From Oceanospirillaceae bacterium (GTDB lineage: Bacteria; Pseudomonadota; Gammaproteobacteria; Pseudomonadales; Balneatricaceae): a stretch of 5,400 nt of DNA. Where the stretch lies: positions 1 to 5,400 of the forward strand of contig DNNY01000201.1 in the NCBI GenBank assembly GCA_003497765.1, given 5' to 3'. Shown here in pieces: positions 1 through 5,400 of the stretch. Each line of letters starts with the position of its first letter. Position 1 is the first letter of the stretch. Below the pieces are notes generated by a model. It searched no databases, was not told the DNA's origin, and saw only the letters and a program-made list of their open reading frames with translations. Both the position numbers and the translations under genes were made by a program.

Positions 1-2
1 CC

Positions 3-1214
3 AGTAAAATGGTTATCACTGGCCACCCTACTCCCGCCCGCCCTCTTGATCCCGATAAACCCGCAGGCCAAGAAGAAGCCATTGCGCTGTTTGTTGCGGG
101 CAAACTTGAGGCCATGGGGTTTGAAGTTGAGAAGTATGAATCTCAACCGAAAAGACCAAATGTTGTTGGCCGCTTAAAAGGCACAGGCAACGGCCCATCA
201 CTGATGCTAAACGATCACCTAGACACATACCCTGCTGTCGAAGCGGAGCGTTGGGACAAGTGTGATTTTGATCCTTTTAAAGCCACCCGCCATGGTGATT
301 GGTTATATGGTCGTGGCACCTCTGATACCCGTGGCAACTTAGCCTGCTCATTATTGGCTGTAAAGGCGCTTATTGACGAGGGGGTAAAGCTTAAGGGTGA
401 TTTGATTTGTTGTTATACCGTTGATGAGGAAAAAAATGGGCCACATGGCTCCATTTATATGACACAAGAAATTGGCTTAAAGCCTGATTACTCCATTACT
501 GCTGAGCCAACTGCATGGGGTGGCGAAAGCCAAGATTGGGGCATGAATATATCTGTGGCCAATGGCGGTAATTGCCTAGTTGAAATTAACCTAACAGGTA
601 TTAAGTCACACATATGGAGACCTGACACCGGTGTTAATGCGATCTCCTTAGCTGCCAAGTTAGTCCCTGAGTTAAATGTTATGCCCTTTACCCATGAGCC
701 GACAGAGTTAATGGGGCATACACCTCCATGTCTCTCTGTAGTTCGTATAAATGGTGGTTTAAGTGGTGAAATGCAGTTCTCACCTGACTCATGCAAGTTG
801 ATTTTAGCCGTTGTGGGTATTGTTCCTGGTATGACAATTGAGTCGGTTGTTGAAGATATTAGTCTGGTTGTGGAAAAAAATCTGCAAGGTATAGAGGGGG
901 CTGGTTTTAGCGTTTCTCAGGTTAAAGATTCGTTATTTGTCTGCGGTTCCGATGCCGTCCCTGCCAATGAAGAACCAGTTATATCCCTGTCCAAATCCTA
1001 TCAAAAGATCATGGGCGACACTCCTAATATCAACCGTAAAAATGCCTTTAACGACACTATTCGTTTTAGAGAAGCTGGCATTAATGCAGTTACCTTTGGT
1101 TCGGGTGAGGACGGATGGGCTCCAGTTAACGAAAATATTTCAATTCCAAAATCAACTGCGGCCACAAAAATATTTGCCTTAACCATTATGGAATTACTAG
1201 GTGTTGTTGAGTAA
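3..1214 (+). CDS. M20-family metallohydrolase (ArgE/DapE-like deacylase), probably 5'-partial
   Basis: Predicted cytoplasmic zinc-dependent hydrolase of amide bonds in small N-acyl or N-carbamoyl compounds or dipeptides. Numbering from the ATG at 9, the M20 metal-site motifs appear in order: HLD (H70, D72), GRGTSD with bridging D106, DEE with general base E140 and ligand E141, and AEPT with ligand E166. The inserted dimerisation domain spans about 180-295 and carries the conserved SHIWRP segment (H201). Two usual residues are missing. The Arg of the R-x-x-P-G motif is Gly (G270), and the C-terminal His ligand position (FGSGEDGWAPVNE, about 363-375) reads Ala. The frame stays open to the left edge (Ser-Lys before the ATG). 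The protein also lacks the usual first helix of the family ahead of its GQEEA segment, so the true start is probably 15-25 codons outside the window. It ends 15 bases before the permease, so co-transcription is likely. Family assignment is firm; the substrate is unknown. Confidence 0.88.
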   Translation, partial: SKMVITGHPTPARPLDPDKPAGQEEAIALFVAGKLEAMGFEVEKYESQPKRPNVVGRLKGTGNGPSLMLNDHLDTYPAVEAERWDKCDFDPFKATRHGDWLYGRGTSDTRGNLACSLLAVKALIDEGVKLKGDLICCYTVDEEKNGPHGSIYMTQEIGLKPDYSITAEPTAWGGESQDWGMNISVANGGNCLVEINLTGIKSHIWRPDTGVNAISLAAKLVPELNVMPFTHEPTELMGHTPPCLSVVRINGGLSGEMQFSPDSCKLILAVVGIVPGMTIESVVEDISLVVEKNLQGIEGAGFSVSQVKDSLFVCGSDAVPANEEPVISLSKSYQKIMGDTPNINRKNAFNDTIRFREAGINAVTFGSGEDGWAPVNENISIPKSTAATKIFALTIMELLGVVE

Positions 1215-1229
1215 ACAAAAGGGATTGTT

Positions 1230-2045
1230 ATGAAATCTTTAAAAATATATTTAAAAGACGACAAAAATAAGAAATTAGTCATTTCTTCATTGTCGGTCTT
1301 AACCATGTTTCTGGCATGGGTTTTTGTTACTGAAACAGGCTTGGCAAATCCTTTGTTTTTGCCGGGACCAAAAGCCATTTGGTTATCTTTTTTAGAGTGT
1401 TTACATGAAGGTTATCAAGGTTCTACCTTGGTAGAACATGTTGCGACCAGTCTCTATAGAATTTTAGCTGCTTTCCTATTGGCTTGTCTGGTCGGTGTGC
1501 CACTGGGCATATTTATGGGTATATCGAAAACGATCAATGCCATGTTTAATCCCTTTATCGAATTCTATAGACCACTGCCCCCTTTGGGACTCTACACCTT
1601 ACTGGTTATGTGGCTAGGTATCGGGGAAGCGTCCAAGTTAGCACTATTATTCTTGGCAGGATTACCCGGCATTATCATCGCAACAATTCAAGCTGTGAGA
1701 GATATTAACCCAACGCTTGTCCTAGCCACTAGATCACTAGGGGCTAAAAAAATGGACTTAATCCGTGAAGTATATTTGCCTGGTGCCGGCCCAACCATTC
1801 TCACTGGTATGCGCATTTCCCTTGGCTTCGTTTACACAGTACTTGTAGCTGCAGAAATTGTTGCCGCTTCAGCAGGTATTGGCTGGATGATTTGGGATGC
1901 CGCTAAATTTCTACTCAGTGATGTTGTCATTATGGGCTTAATTGTCCTTGGCCTAACCGGTATCGCTTTGGATTTCACCATGCGATTAATTGGTTACTTA
2001 ATTATGCCCTGGACAAGAGCAGCAGGCCTGAATTCAAAAGTTTAA
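1230..2045 (+). CDS. ABC transporter permease, TauC/SsuC (NitT/TauT) family
   Basis: Inner-membrane permease subunit of an ABC importer for taurine-, sulfonate- or nitrate-like small solutes, normally working as a dimer with two ATPase subunits. The 271 residues match the family's usual length. Hydrophobic segments are visible at about 16-34, 75-97, 118-131, 136-155, 197-215 and 232-254. The TauC-type signature YRPLPPLGLY...WLGIGEASK lies at 113-136. The cytoplasmic EAA-type loop that docks on the ATPase is at about 167-184 (TRSLGAKKMDLIREVYLP). The segment LVAAEIVAASAGIGWM (205-220) and the C-terminal PWTR are also typical of TauC. AAAAGGGA at 1217-1224 supports the ATG at 1230. The gene sits between the M20 hydrolase and the binding protein, in the same operon. 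No ATPase gene accompanies it here. Similarity is closest to taurine permeases by eye, but this family is used for many substrates, so no symbol is given. Confidence 0.92.
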   Translation: MKSLKIYLKDDKNKKLVISSLSVLTMFLAWVFVTETGLANPLFLPGPKAIWLSFLECLHEGYQGSTLVEHVATSLYRILAAFLLACLVGVPLGIFMGISKTINAMFNPFIEFYRPLPPLGLYTLLVMWLGIGEASKLALLFLAGLPGIIIATIQAVRDINPTLVLATRSLGAKKMDLIREVYLPGAGPTILTGMRISLGFVYTVLVAAEIVAASAGIGWMIWDAAKFLLSDVVIMGLIVLGLTGIALDFTMRLIGYLIMPWTRAAGLNSKV

Positions 2046-2064
2046 TTTAGTTTTTTTTAATAAT

Positions 2065-2069
2065 GAGGA
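2065..2069 (+). promoter_or_regulatory. Shine-Dalgarno site of the binding-protein gene
   Basis: GAGGA lies six bases before the ATG at 2076, a strong ribosome binding site at good spacing. It fixes the start and places the signal peptide at the very N-terminus. It follows a run of eight T (2051-2058). No stem precedes that run, so it does not look like a terminator. Confidence 0.7.
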
Positions 2070-2075
2070 AATGTT

Positions 2076-3083
2076 ATGAAGTTTAATAAATTAATGATCG
2101 GTCTTTTAAGCTGTGCATTAACCCTGCCAGCCTTTGCAGATGATAAGCCGGAGGAAGTGACGATCGGTTACTTAAACTTGGTTAATGCTCAATTGGTAAC
2201 CAAGTCATTAGGTTTGGTGCAGAAGGAAATGCCTGGGGTCAAAATCAACTATATCAAAGTCGGTGGGGGCGGTGATATGTTGCGCGCTATTGCCGGTAAA
2301 CAAGTAGACTTTGGTGGTTTAGGTAACCCACCGACTGCTATTGGTGTTACCCGTGGCCTGCCAATTCAAGGCATCATGGTACTGAATATGCTTGATTATG
2401 TTGAAGCTATGGCCGTTCGCCCTTCAGCAGGTATCAAAAACTTTAGAGATCTTAAGGGTAAGAAAATTGCTGCGCCATTTGGCTCGACTACCCATTATCT
2501 ATTGTTAAATGCTTTAAATGACGAGGGTATTGATCCAGCTTCAATGGATATCATTGACTTACGTCCTAATGATATTGCCCTGGCTTGGTCCCGTGGTGAC
2601 ATTGACGCAGCATGGTTCTGGGAACCTGCATTAGGTAAGGTCTTGAAAGGTGGTGATGCCCACTTGTTTACCACTTCTGGTATTTATGCAAGTCGTGGTT
2701 ACCCTACTTGGGACGTAGGTGTAGTAATGGATTCCTTTGCTGAAAAGTATCCTGACTATGTTAAGAAGTTTATCAAAGCAGAGTGTGAAGGTATCGATTT
2801 CTGGCTAAACAATCCTGCCGAAACTGCCAAAATTATTGCTGAAGAACTTGAGCTAACACTAGAAGATGCAACACGCATGATGAAAGGTACTGAAATGGTG
2901 CCTTGTAGCAAGCAGCTAACCCAACAATATATGGGTGATGGCGGTGCTGAAAGTGGCTTTGTTAAGACTTTGATGTCTACTGGTAACTTCTTATATGAGC
3001 AGAAGCGTCTGCCAAAAGCCGCAGAAGTTGATTTGTTCACTGACTTTATGAGAACCGACTATTTGGAAGAAGTCGTTAAGTAA
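2076..3083 (+). CDS. Periplasmic substrate-binding protein, TauA/SsuA-like (NitT/TauT family)
   Basis: Periplasmic receptor that captures the solute and delivers it to the permease encoded just upstream. The 335 residues start with a clear Sec signal peptide: a charged MKFNK, a hydrophobic core at 6-17, and a cleavage site after AFA (residues 19-21). The residue expected just after cleavage is Asp, so it is not a lipoprotein. The mature protein has the two-lobed binding-protein pattern of this family. It includes a glycine-rich loop with GGGGDMLRAIAGKQVDFG (63-80), the GNPPTAIG ligand loop (83-90), PFGSTTHYLL (134-143), which closely resembles the STTHY segment of TauA, and LAWSRGDIDAAWFWEPAL (169-186). 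Mature cysteines C237 and C277 could form a disulfide (inference). The resemblance to TauA suggests a small, possibly charged ligand, but the binding-site residues do not allow a firm choice between taurine and other amines or amides. A strong hairpin follows the stop codon. Confidence 0.92.
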   Translation: MKFNKLMIGLLSCALTLPAFADDKPEEVTIGYLNLVNAQLVTKSLGLVQKEMPGVKINYIKVGGGGDMLRAIAGKQVDFGGLGNPPTAIGVTRGLPIQGIMVLNMLDYVEAMAVRPSAGIKNFRDLKGKKIAAPFGSTTHYLLLNALNDEGIDPASMDIIDLRPNDIALAWSRGDIDAAWFWEPALGKVLKGGDAHLFTTSGIYASRGYPTWDVGVVMDSFAEKYPDYVKKFIKAECEGIDFWLNNPAETAKIIAEELELTLEDATRMMKGTEMVPCSKQLTQQYMGDGGAESGFVKTLMSTGNFLYEQKRLPKAAEVDLFTDFMRTDYLEEVVK

Positions 3084-3095
3084 TCTCTCCATCCA

Positions 3096-3123
3096 TCTGG
3101 CAGGCATAGCTATGCCTGCCAGA
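3096..3123 (+). terminator. Perfect 28-base palindrome: 12-bp hairpin after the binding-protein gene
   Basis: The arm TCTGGCAGGCAT and its exact reverse complement flank an AGCT loop, giving 12 uninterrupted base pairs that start 12 bases after the stop codon. A short T-run (TTTT at 3126-3129) follows two bases after the stem. This fits a partial rho-independent terminator or an mRNA-stabilising hairpin that keeps the binding protein more abundant than downstream products. The T-run is short, so some read-through into the amidase is plausible. An operator role is also possible because the sequence is fully symmetric. Confidence 0.7.
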
Positions 3124-3158
3124 CCTTTTCTAATGTAACTAAACAACTGACCAAGAAT

Positions 3159-4556
3159 ATGACTGATACAGAAACGATAGAATCGATTAATTTCTCCCTA
3201 GACACTTTAAGATCAGGCTATTTAAACAAAGATTTTAATGTTGTTGACGTAGTTAAAGAGGTTATTAGGCGCATCAAAAATGGGCAAGATGCCATTTGGA
3301 CACAAGTATTTAGCGAGGAAGCACTTATCAAACGAGCTGAATCTTTGCTGCATGCAGATATTTCCCAATTACCTTTATTTGGCATCCCCTTTAGTGTGAA
3401 AGATAATATTCATGCTTTGGGCCTAAACACAACGGCAAGCTGTGAATCCCTAGCCTATATTCCAGAGAAAAACGCCGCCGCTGTACAAATCTTGTTGGAT
3501 GCAGGGGCTATACTGATTGGTAAAAATACCTTGGACCAATTCGCCACAGGTTTGGTGGGTGTGAGAAGTCCTAAACACCCTGTCAATTCATTTAATCCAG
3601 AGTATATACCAGGTGGATCAAGTTCAGGTTCTGCTGTTGCTGTAGCATCAGGCTTAGTGAGCTTCTCTCTGGGAAGTGATACTGGGGGTTCTGGTCGCAT
3701 CCCTGCTGCACTGAATAATATTGTTGGGTTTAAACCGACACCTGGCGTAATCAGTGTAGAGGGTATGATATATGCGAATCGCACCTTTGACTGTATACCA
3801 ATTTTTTCATTGCTGTGCTCAGATGCCAAAACTGTATTTGACCTAATTGCTAGTGCTGATTGCACTGATCCATATTGTGGCGATTACTTCCCACGCGAAA
3901 ATACACTAGAACTATCTGACTTTAGCTCGCAAACAGTCGCTATACCCAGTGCTGAGTACTTAAATTTCTTTGGTGATGACCTAGCTAAAGCATCTTTCGC
4001 ATTATCTGTGGAAAGGCTTGAGAGTTTGGGCGCCAAAGTACATGAAATTGACTTTTCTTGCTTTATTGATGCCGGCAGGAAACTCTTTGATGGGGCGCTG
4101 ATCTCTGAACGCTATGCATCTATTCAATCCTTTATCAAAGATGAAAGTTTAATTGAGCCAAGCGTTAAGGCAATTATTGAGAAAGCTAAACAGTATTCAG
4201 CTGTGGATTTATGTGAAGAAATTTATGAGATTATCGAAATTAGAGCCAAAGTCAGAAAAATGTTTACTGACTTTGATCTTATTATGGTACCCACCGCACC
4301 GACTATTTATAAGGTAAGTGAGCTTAAAAATGATCCTATCAGCTTAAACACCAATATGGGATATTACACATACTTTGCCAATATACTGAACCTTTCTGCC
4401 CTAGCCTTACCTTCTGAAATTAGATCAGATGGAATGCCATTTGGTATTTGTTTAATTGGCGGCCCAAGAGAGGATGAAAAGTTACTTCATCTTGGTGAGC
4501 AATGGCAGCTAGAGACAAAACTATTTTTAGGTAACAGATTAGGATTTATTGCGTAA
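3159..4556 (+). CDS. Amidase-signature enzyme, allophanate hydrolase-like (amidase domain only)
   Basis: Predicted cytoplasmic amidase, most like the N-terminal domain of allophanate hydrolase (AtzF/DUR1,2 type), which hydrolyses allophanate (urea-1-carboxylate), releasing ammonia. The Ser-cisSer-Lys triad is visible: K81 in FSVKDN, S154 in PGGSSSGSA and S178 in DTGGSGRIP, with the normal 24-residue spacing between the two serines. Features typical of allophanate hydrolase rather than GatA are LPLFGIPFSVKDNI (71-84), the LDQFATGLVGVRSP segment (125-138), the CIPIFSLLCSDA segment (212-223) and the C-terminal GMPFGICLIG (425-434). At 465 residues it stops where the amidase domain ends. AtzF-type enzymes have about 600 residues, and no trace of their C-terminal domain follows in any frame. 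It may therefore be a stand-alone amidase with a different substrate, or it may need a partner protein. The start at 3159 is the only ATG in this frame before residue 203, but its ribosome binding site is weak (AAGA). Family is firm; substrate is inferred. Confidence 0.85.
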   Translation: MTDTETIESINFSLDTLRSGYLNKDFNVVDVVKEVIRRIKNGQDAIWTQVFSEEALIKRAESLLHADISQLPLFGIPFSVKDNIHALGLNTTASCESLAYIPEKNAAAVQILLDAGAILIGKNTLDQFATGLVGVRSPKHPVNSFNPEYIPGGSSSGSAVAVASGLVSFSLGSDTGGSGRIPAALNNIVGFKPTPGVISVEGMIYANRTFDCIPIFSLLCSDAKTVFDLIASADCTDPYCGDYFPRENTLELSDFSSQTVAIPSAEYLNFFGDDLAKASFALSVERLESLGAKVHEIDFSCFIDAGRKLFDGALISERYASIQSFIKDESLIEPSVKAIIEKAKQYSAVDLCEEIYEIIEIRAKVRKMFTDFDLIMVPTAPTIYKVSELKNDPISLNTNMGYYTYFANILNLSALALPSEIRSDGMPFGICLIGGPREDEKLLHLGEQWQLETKLFLGNRLGFIA

Positions 4557-4575
4557 TTGTTAAAAATAGGGTCGA

Positions 4576-4630
4576 GGTAGGTATTTGCTTTTATTTGGCA
4601 TGATCTTTGTATGTATTATCAATACCTACC
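4576..4630. repeat. 10-base inverted repeat with a 35-base spacer
   Basis: GGTAGGTATT at 4576-4585 is exactly complementary to AATACCTACC at 4621-4630. ATAG before the left arm (4566-4569) could also pair with CTAT after the right arm (4631-4634), across a bulge. The loop is long for a simple terminator and no T-run follows. Paired operator half-sites or a structured RNA end are both possible. It begins 20 bases after the amidase stop. Confidence 0.5.
4595..4611 (+). promoter_or_regulatory. Possible sigma54-type (-24/-12) promoter
   Basis: TTGGCATGATCTTTGTA agrees with the sigma54 consensus YTGGCACGRNNNTTGCW except at two defined positions, with correct spacing between the -24 GG and the -12 G. 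The -12 dinucleotide is GT rather than GC, which weakens the call. The motif lies between the arms of the inverted repeat and points towards the GntR-type gene about 290 bases downstream, which is a long leader. Nitrogen-related genes are often sigma54-dependent, which fits the neighbourhood but is not proof. Confidence 0.25.
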
Positions 4631-4669
4631 CTATATATAGTCGTTTTCAGTAGTAAATTATCTAATTAA

Positions 4670-4815
4670 ACTGCTTTGGATAGCAGCCGAATTTTTCAGC
4701 AATATGGTGACATTGAAGACTTACCTATGATGTTGATGATCATCTTTTCATAGCCGATATTGCTAAAGACACTTGGTATAAAAAAGGAATTTTAGTTTTT
4801 AGAAAGTCTAGATAA
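4670..4815 (+). pseudogene. Possible frameshifted C-terminal remnant of an unidentified protein
   Basis: Two adjoining open segments read like one protein tail. Frame A (4670-4729) gives TALDSSRIFQQYGDIEDLPM. Moving to the next frame at 4732 gives VDDHLFIADIAKDTWYKKG, followed by ILVFRKSR and a TAA at 4813-4815. Loss of one base near 4730 would account for the shift. The mixed polar and hydrophobic pattern and the charged ending look protein-like, unlike the surrounding AT-rich spacer. A stop (4667-4669) precedes frame A and no start with a ribosome binding site is visible, so it would be a decayed end only. I do not recognise the parent family. Chance open frames of this length remain possible. 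Confidence 0.35.
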
Positions 4816-4823
4816 ATAAAGGG

Positions 4824-4835
4824 ATACAGCTGTAT
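4824..4835. promoter_or_regulatory. 12-base palindrome, candidate operator
   Basis: ATACAGCTGTAT is a perfect palindrome 51 bases before the first candidate start of the GntR-type gene. GntR-family dimers bind short symmetric sites and often control their own gene, so this is a candidate autoregulatory operator. Short AT-rich palindromes also arise by chance, and it does not clearly match the usual HutC-type GT-TA-AC pattern. Confidence 0.25.
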
Positions 4836-4886
4836 ATATCATTTTAAACCCGAAGATAATGGCTCTTTAGCGTGTTTATCTTCTCA

Positions 4887-5400
4887 ATGAAAGTTGATCA
4901 AATGACTTATAACCAAATTAATCCTCCACTTTATATCAAAATCAAGAACTACCTAAAATCCAATATACTCAGTGATGTCTACTCATCTGGTGATCGTATT
5001 CCATCAGAATCCAAGCTAATGGACAATTTTGGTGTCAGTAGAATTACTATAAGGAAAGCACTAAAAGAGCTCCAAACTGAAGGCTTAATTTACACCATGC
5101 AAGGTAAAGGTGCATTCGTGCTCAAGCCCAAGATTATTCAAGATATAAGTAATCTTAGAAGCTTGCCTGAATCCATTAATTCTTCAAAACAACGGTTATC
5201 CACCATACTACTGGTGGCAAAGAAGGTGACCTTTAACTCTGAGGTGCAAAAGCAGTTACGATCAAGAAACGGCTTTGAAGTGGTAAGAACGCGACATATA
5301 AATAAGAAAGCTATTTCTTTAGATAAGTCGTACTTTCCTTATTCTTTAAGGCACAAGTATGACCCTCAGGTTTACTCTAATGATATTTTTTCTTCCTTGG
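4887..5400 (+). CDS. GntR-family transcriptional regulator, HutC/UTRA type (3'-partial)
   Basis: DNA-binding regulator whose effector is expected to be a small metabolite; about 171 residues are in the window and the gene continues past the right edge. Residues 14-80 form the GntR winged helix-turn-helix: PLYIKIKNYLKSNIL, GDRIPSESKL (35-44), the recognition helix VSRITIRKALKELQ (50-63) and the wing GLIYTMQGKGAFV (66-78). A linker leads into the start of a UTRA ligand domain from about residue 105, with the strand pattern FEVVRTRHINKKAISLDKSY at 130-149. Two in-frame ATGs are possible, 4887 and 4902; neither has a clear Shine-Dalgarno site. The second gives ten residues before the LY, which is also normal for the family. 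It probably controls the neighbouring transport and hydrolase genes or a set further downstream; that link is inferred from position only. Confidence 0.88.
   Translation, partial: MKVDQMTYNQINPPLYIKIKNYLKSNILSDVYSSGDRIPSESKLMDNFGVSRITIRKALKELQTEGLIYTMQGKGAFVLKPKIIQDISNLRSLPESINSSKQRLSTILLVAKKVTFNSEVQKQLRSRNGFEVVRTRHINKKAISLDKSYFPYSLRHKYDPQVYSNDIFSSL

Noticed and set aside
937..1182. Second + strand frame of 81 residues inside the M20 gene
   Set aside because: It overlaps the conserved C-terminal part of the M20 enzyme in another frame and shows no motif, so it is a shadow frame.
2051..2058. Run of eight T between permease and binding protein as a terminator
   Set aside because: No stem-loop stands in front of it, and the next gene's ribosome binding site follows at once.
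1215..2075. Guanidine (ykkC-type) riboswitch ahead of the transporter genes
   Set aside because: The gaps are only 15 and 30 bases and contain little beyond ribosome binding sites and a T-run. A leader RNA could only lie upstream of the window.
3455..3865. Antisense open frame of 136 residues opposite the amidase
   Set aside because: It lies wholly within the amidase on the other strand, covering its conserved core, and has no recognisable domain. The same applies to the antisense frames at 28-228, 488-796, 1001-1378 and 2756-3040.
3159..4556. Reading the amidase as GatA (Glu-tRNA amidotransferase subunit A)
   Set aside because: No GatB or GatC is nearby, and the LDQFATGLVGVRSP and CIPIFSLLCSDA segments fit allophanate hydrolase rather than GatA.
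4774..4782. Extended -10 promoter TGGTATAAA before the regulator
   Set aside because: No matching -35 element is at a sensible distance, and the bases are also explained by the Trp-Tyr-Lys codons of the possible remnant. Too weak to list as a feature.

Overview
The window carries four complete or nearly complete genes and one gene cut off at the right edge, all on the + strand. In order they are an M20-family metallohydrolase, a TauC/SsuC-type ABC permease, a TauA-like periplasmic binding protein, an amidase-signature enzyme that reads as the amidase domain of allophanate hydrolase, and a GntR/HutC-type regulator. The binding protein's Sec signal peptide and free periplasmic form, the Shine-Dalgarno sites and the TauAC-type transporter point to a Gram-negative proteobacterium. 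The moderately AT-rich composition and protein style suggest a gammaproteobacterium, possibly marine. That placement is inference, because no marker gene is present.

Layout: 1-1214 is the M20 hydrolase, whose N-terminus probably lies upstream of the window. The permease (1230-2045) follows after 15 bases and the binding protein (2076-3083) after another 30, each with its own ribosome binding site, so these three look like one transcript. A perfect 28-base palindrome (3096-3123) stands directly after the binding-protein stop. The amidase (3159-4556) begins 75 bases after that stop, so it is either read through the hairpin or expressed separately. The 330 bases from 4557 to 4886 have no intact gene. 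They hold a 10-base inverted repeat with a sigma54-like motif between its arms, a short frameshifted coding remnant and a 12-base palindrome. The GntR regulator starts at about 4887 and runs off the right edge.

Working together (inference): a solute is captured by the TauA-like protein and imported through the permease. It is then hydrolysed in the cytoplasm by the M20 enzyme and/or the amidase, probably releasing amine or ammonia, under control of the GntR protein. The ATPase that must power the transporter is not in the window. The resemblance of the amidase to allophanate hydrolase suggests a nitrogen-rich substrate of the carbamoyl, ureido or amide type, but the exact substrate cannot be read from the sequence. 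The M20 enzyme lacks two residues that are normally conserved, and the amidase lacks the C-terminal domain of classical allophanate hydrolases. Both could therefore act on something non-standard. I see no RNA genes, CRISPR arrays, insertion sequences or integration sites.
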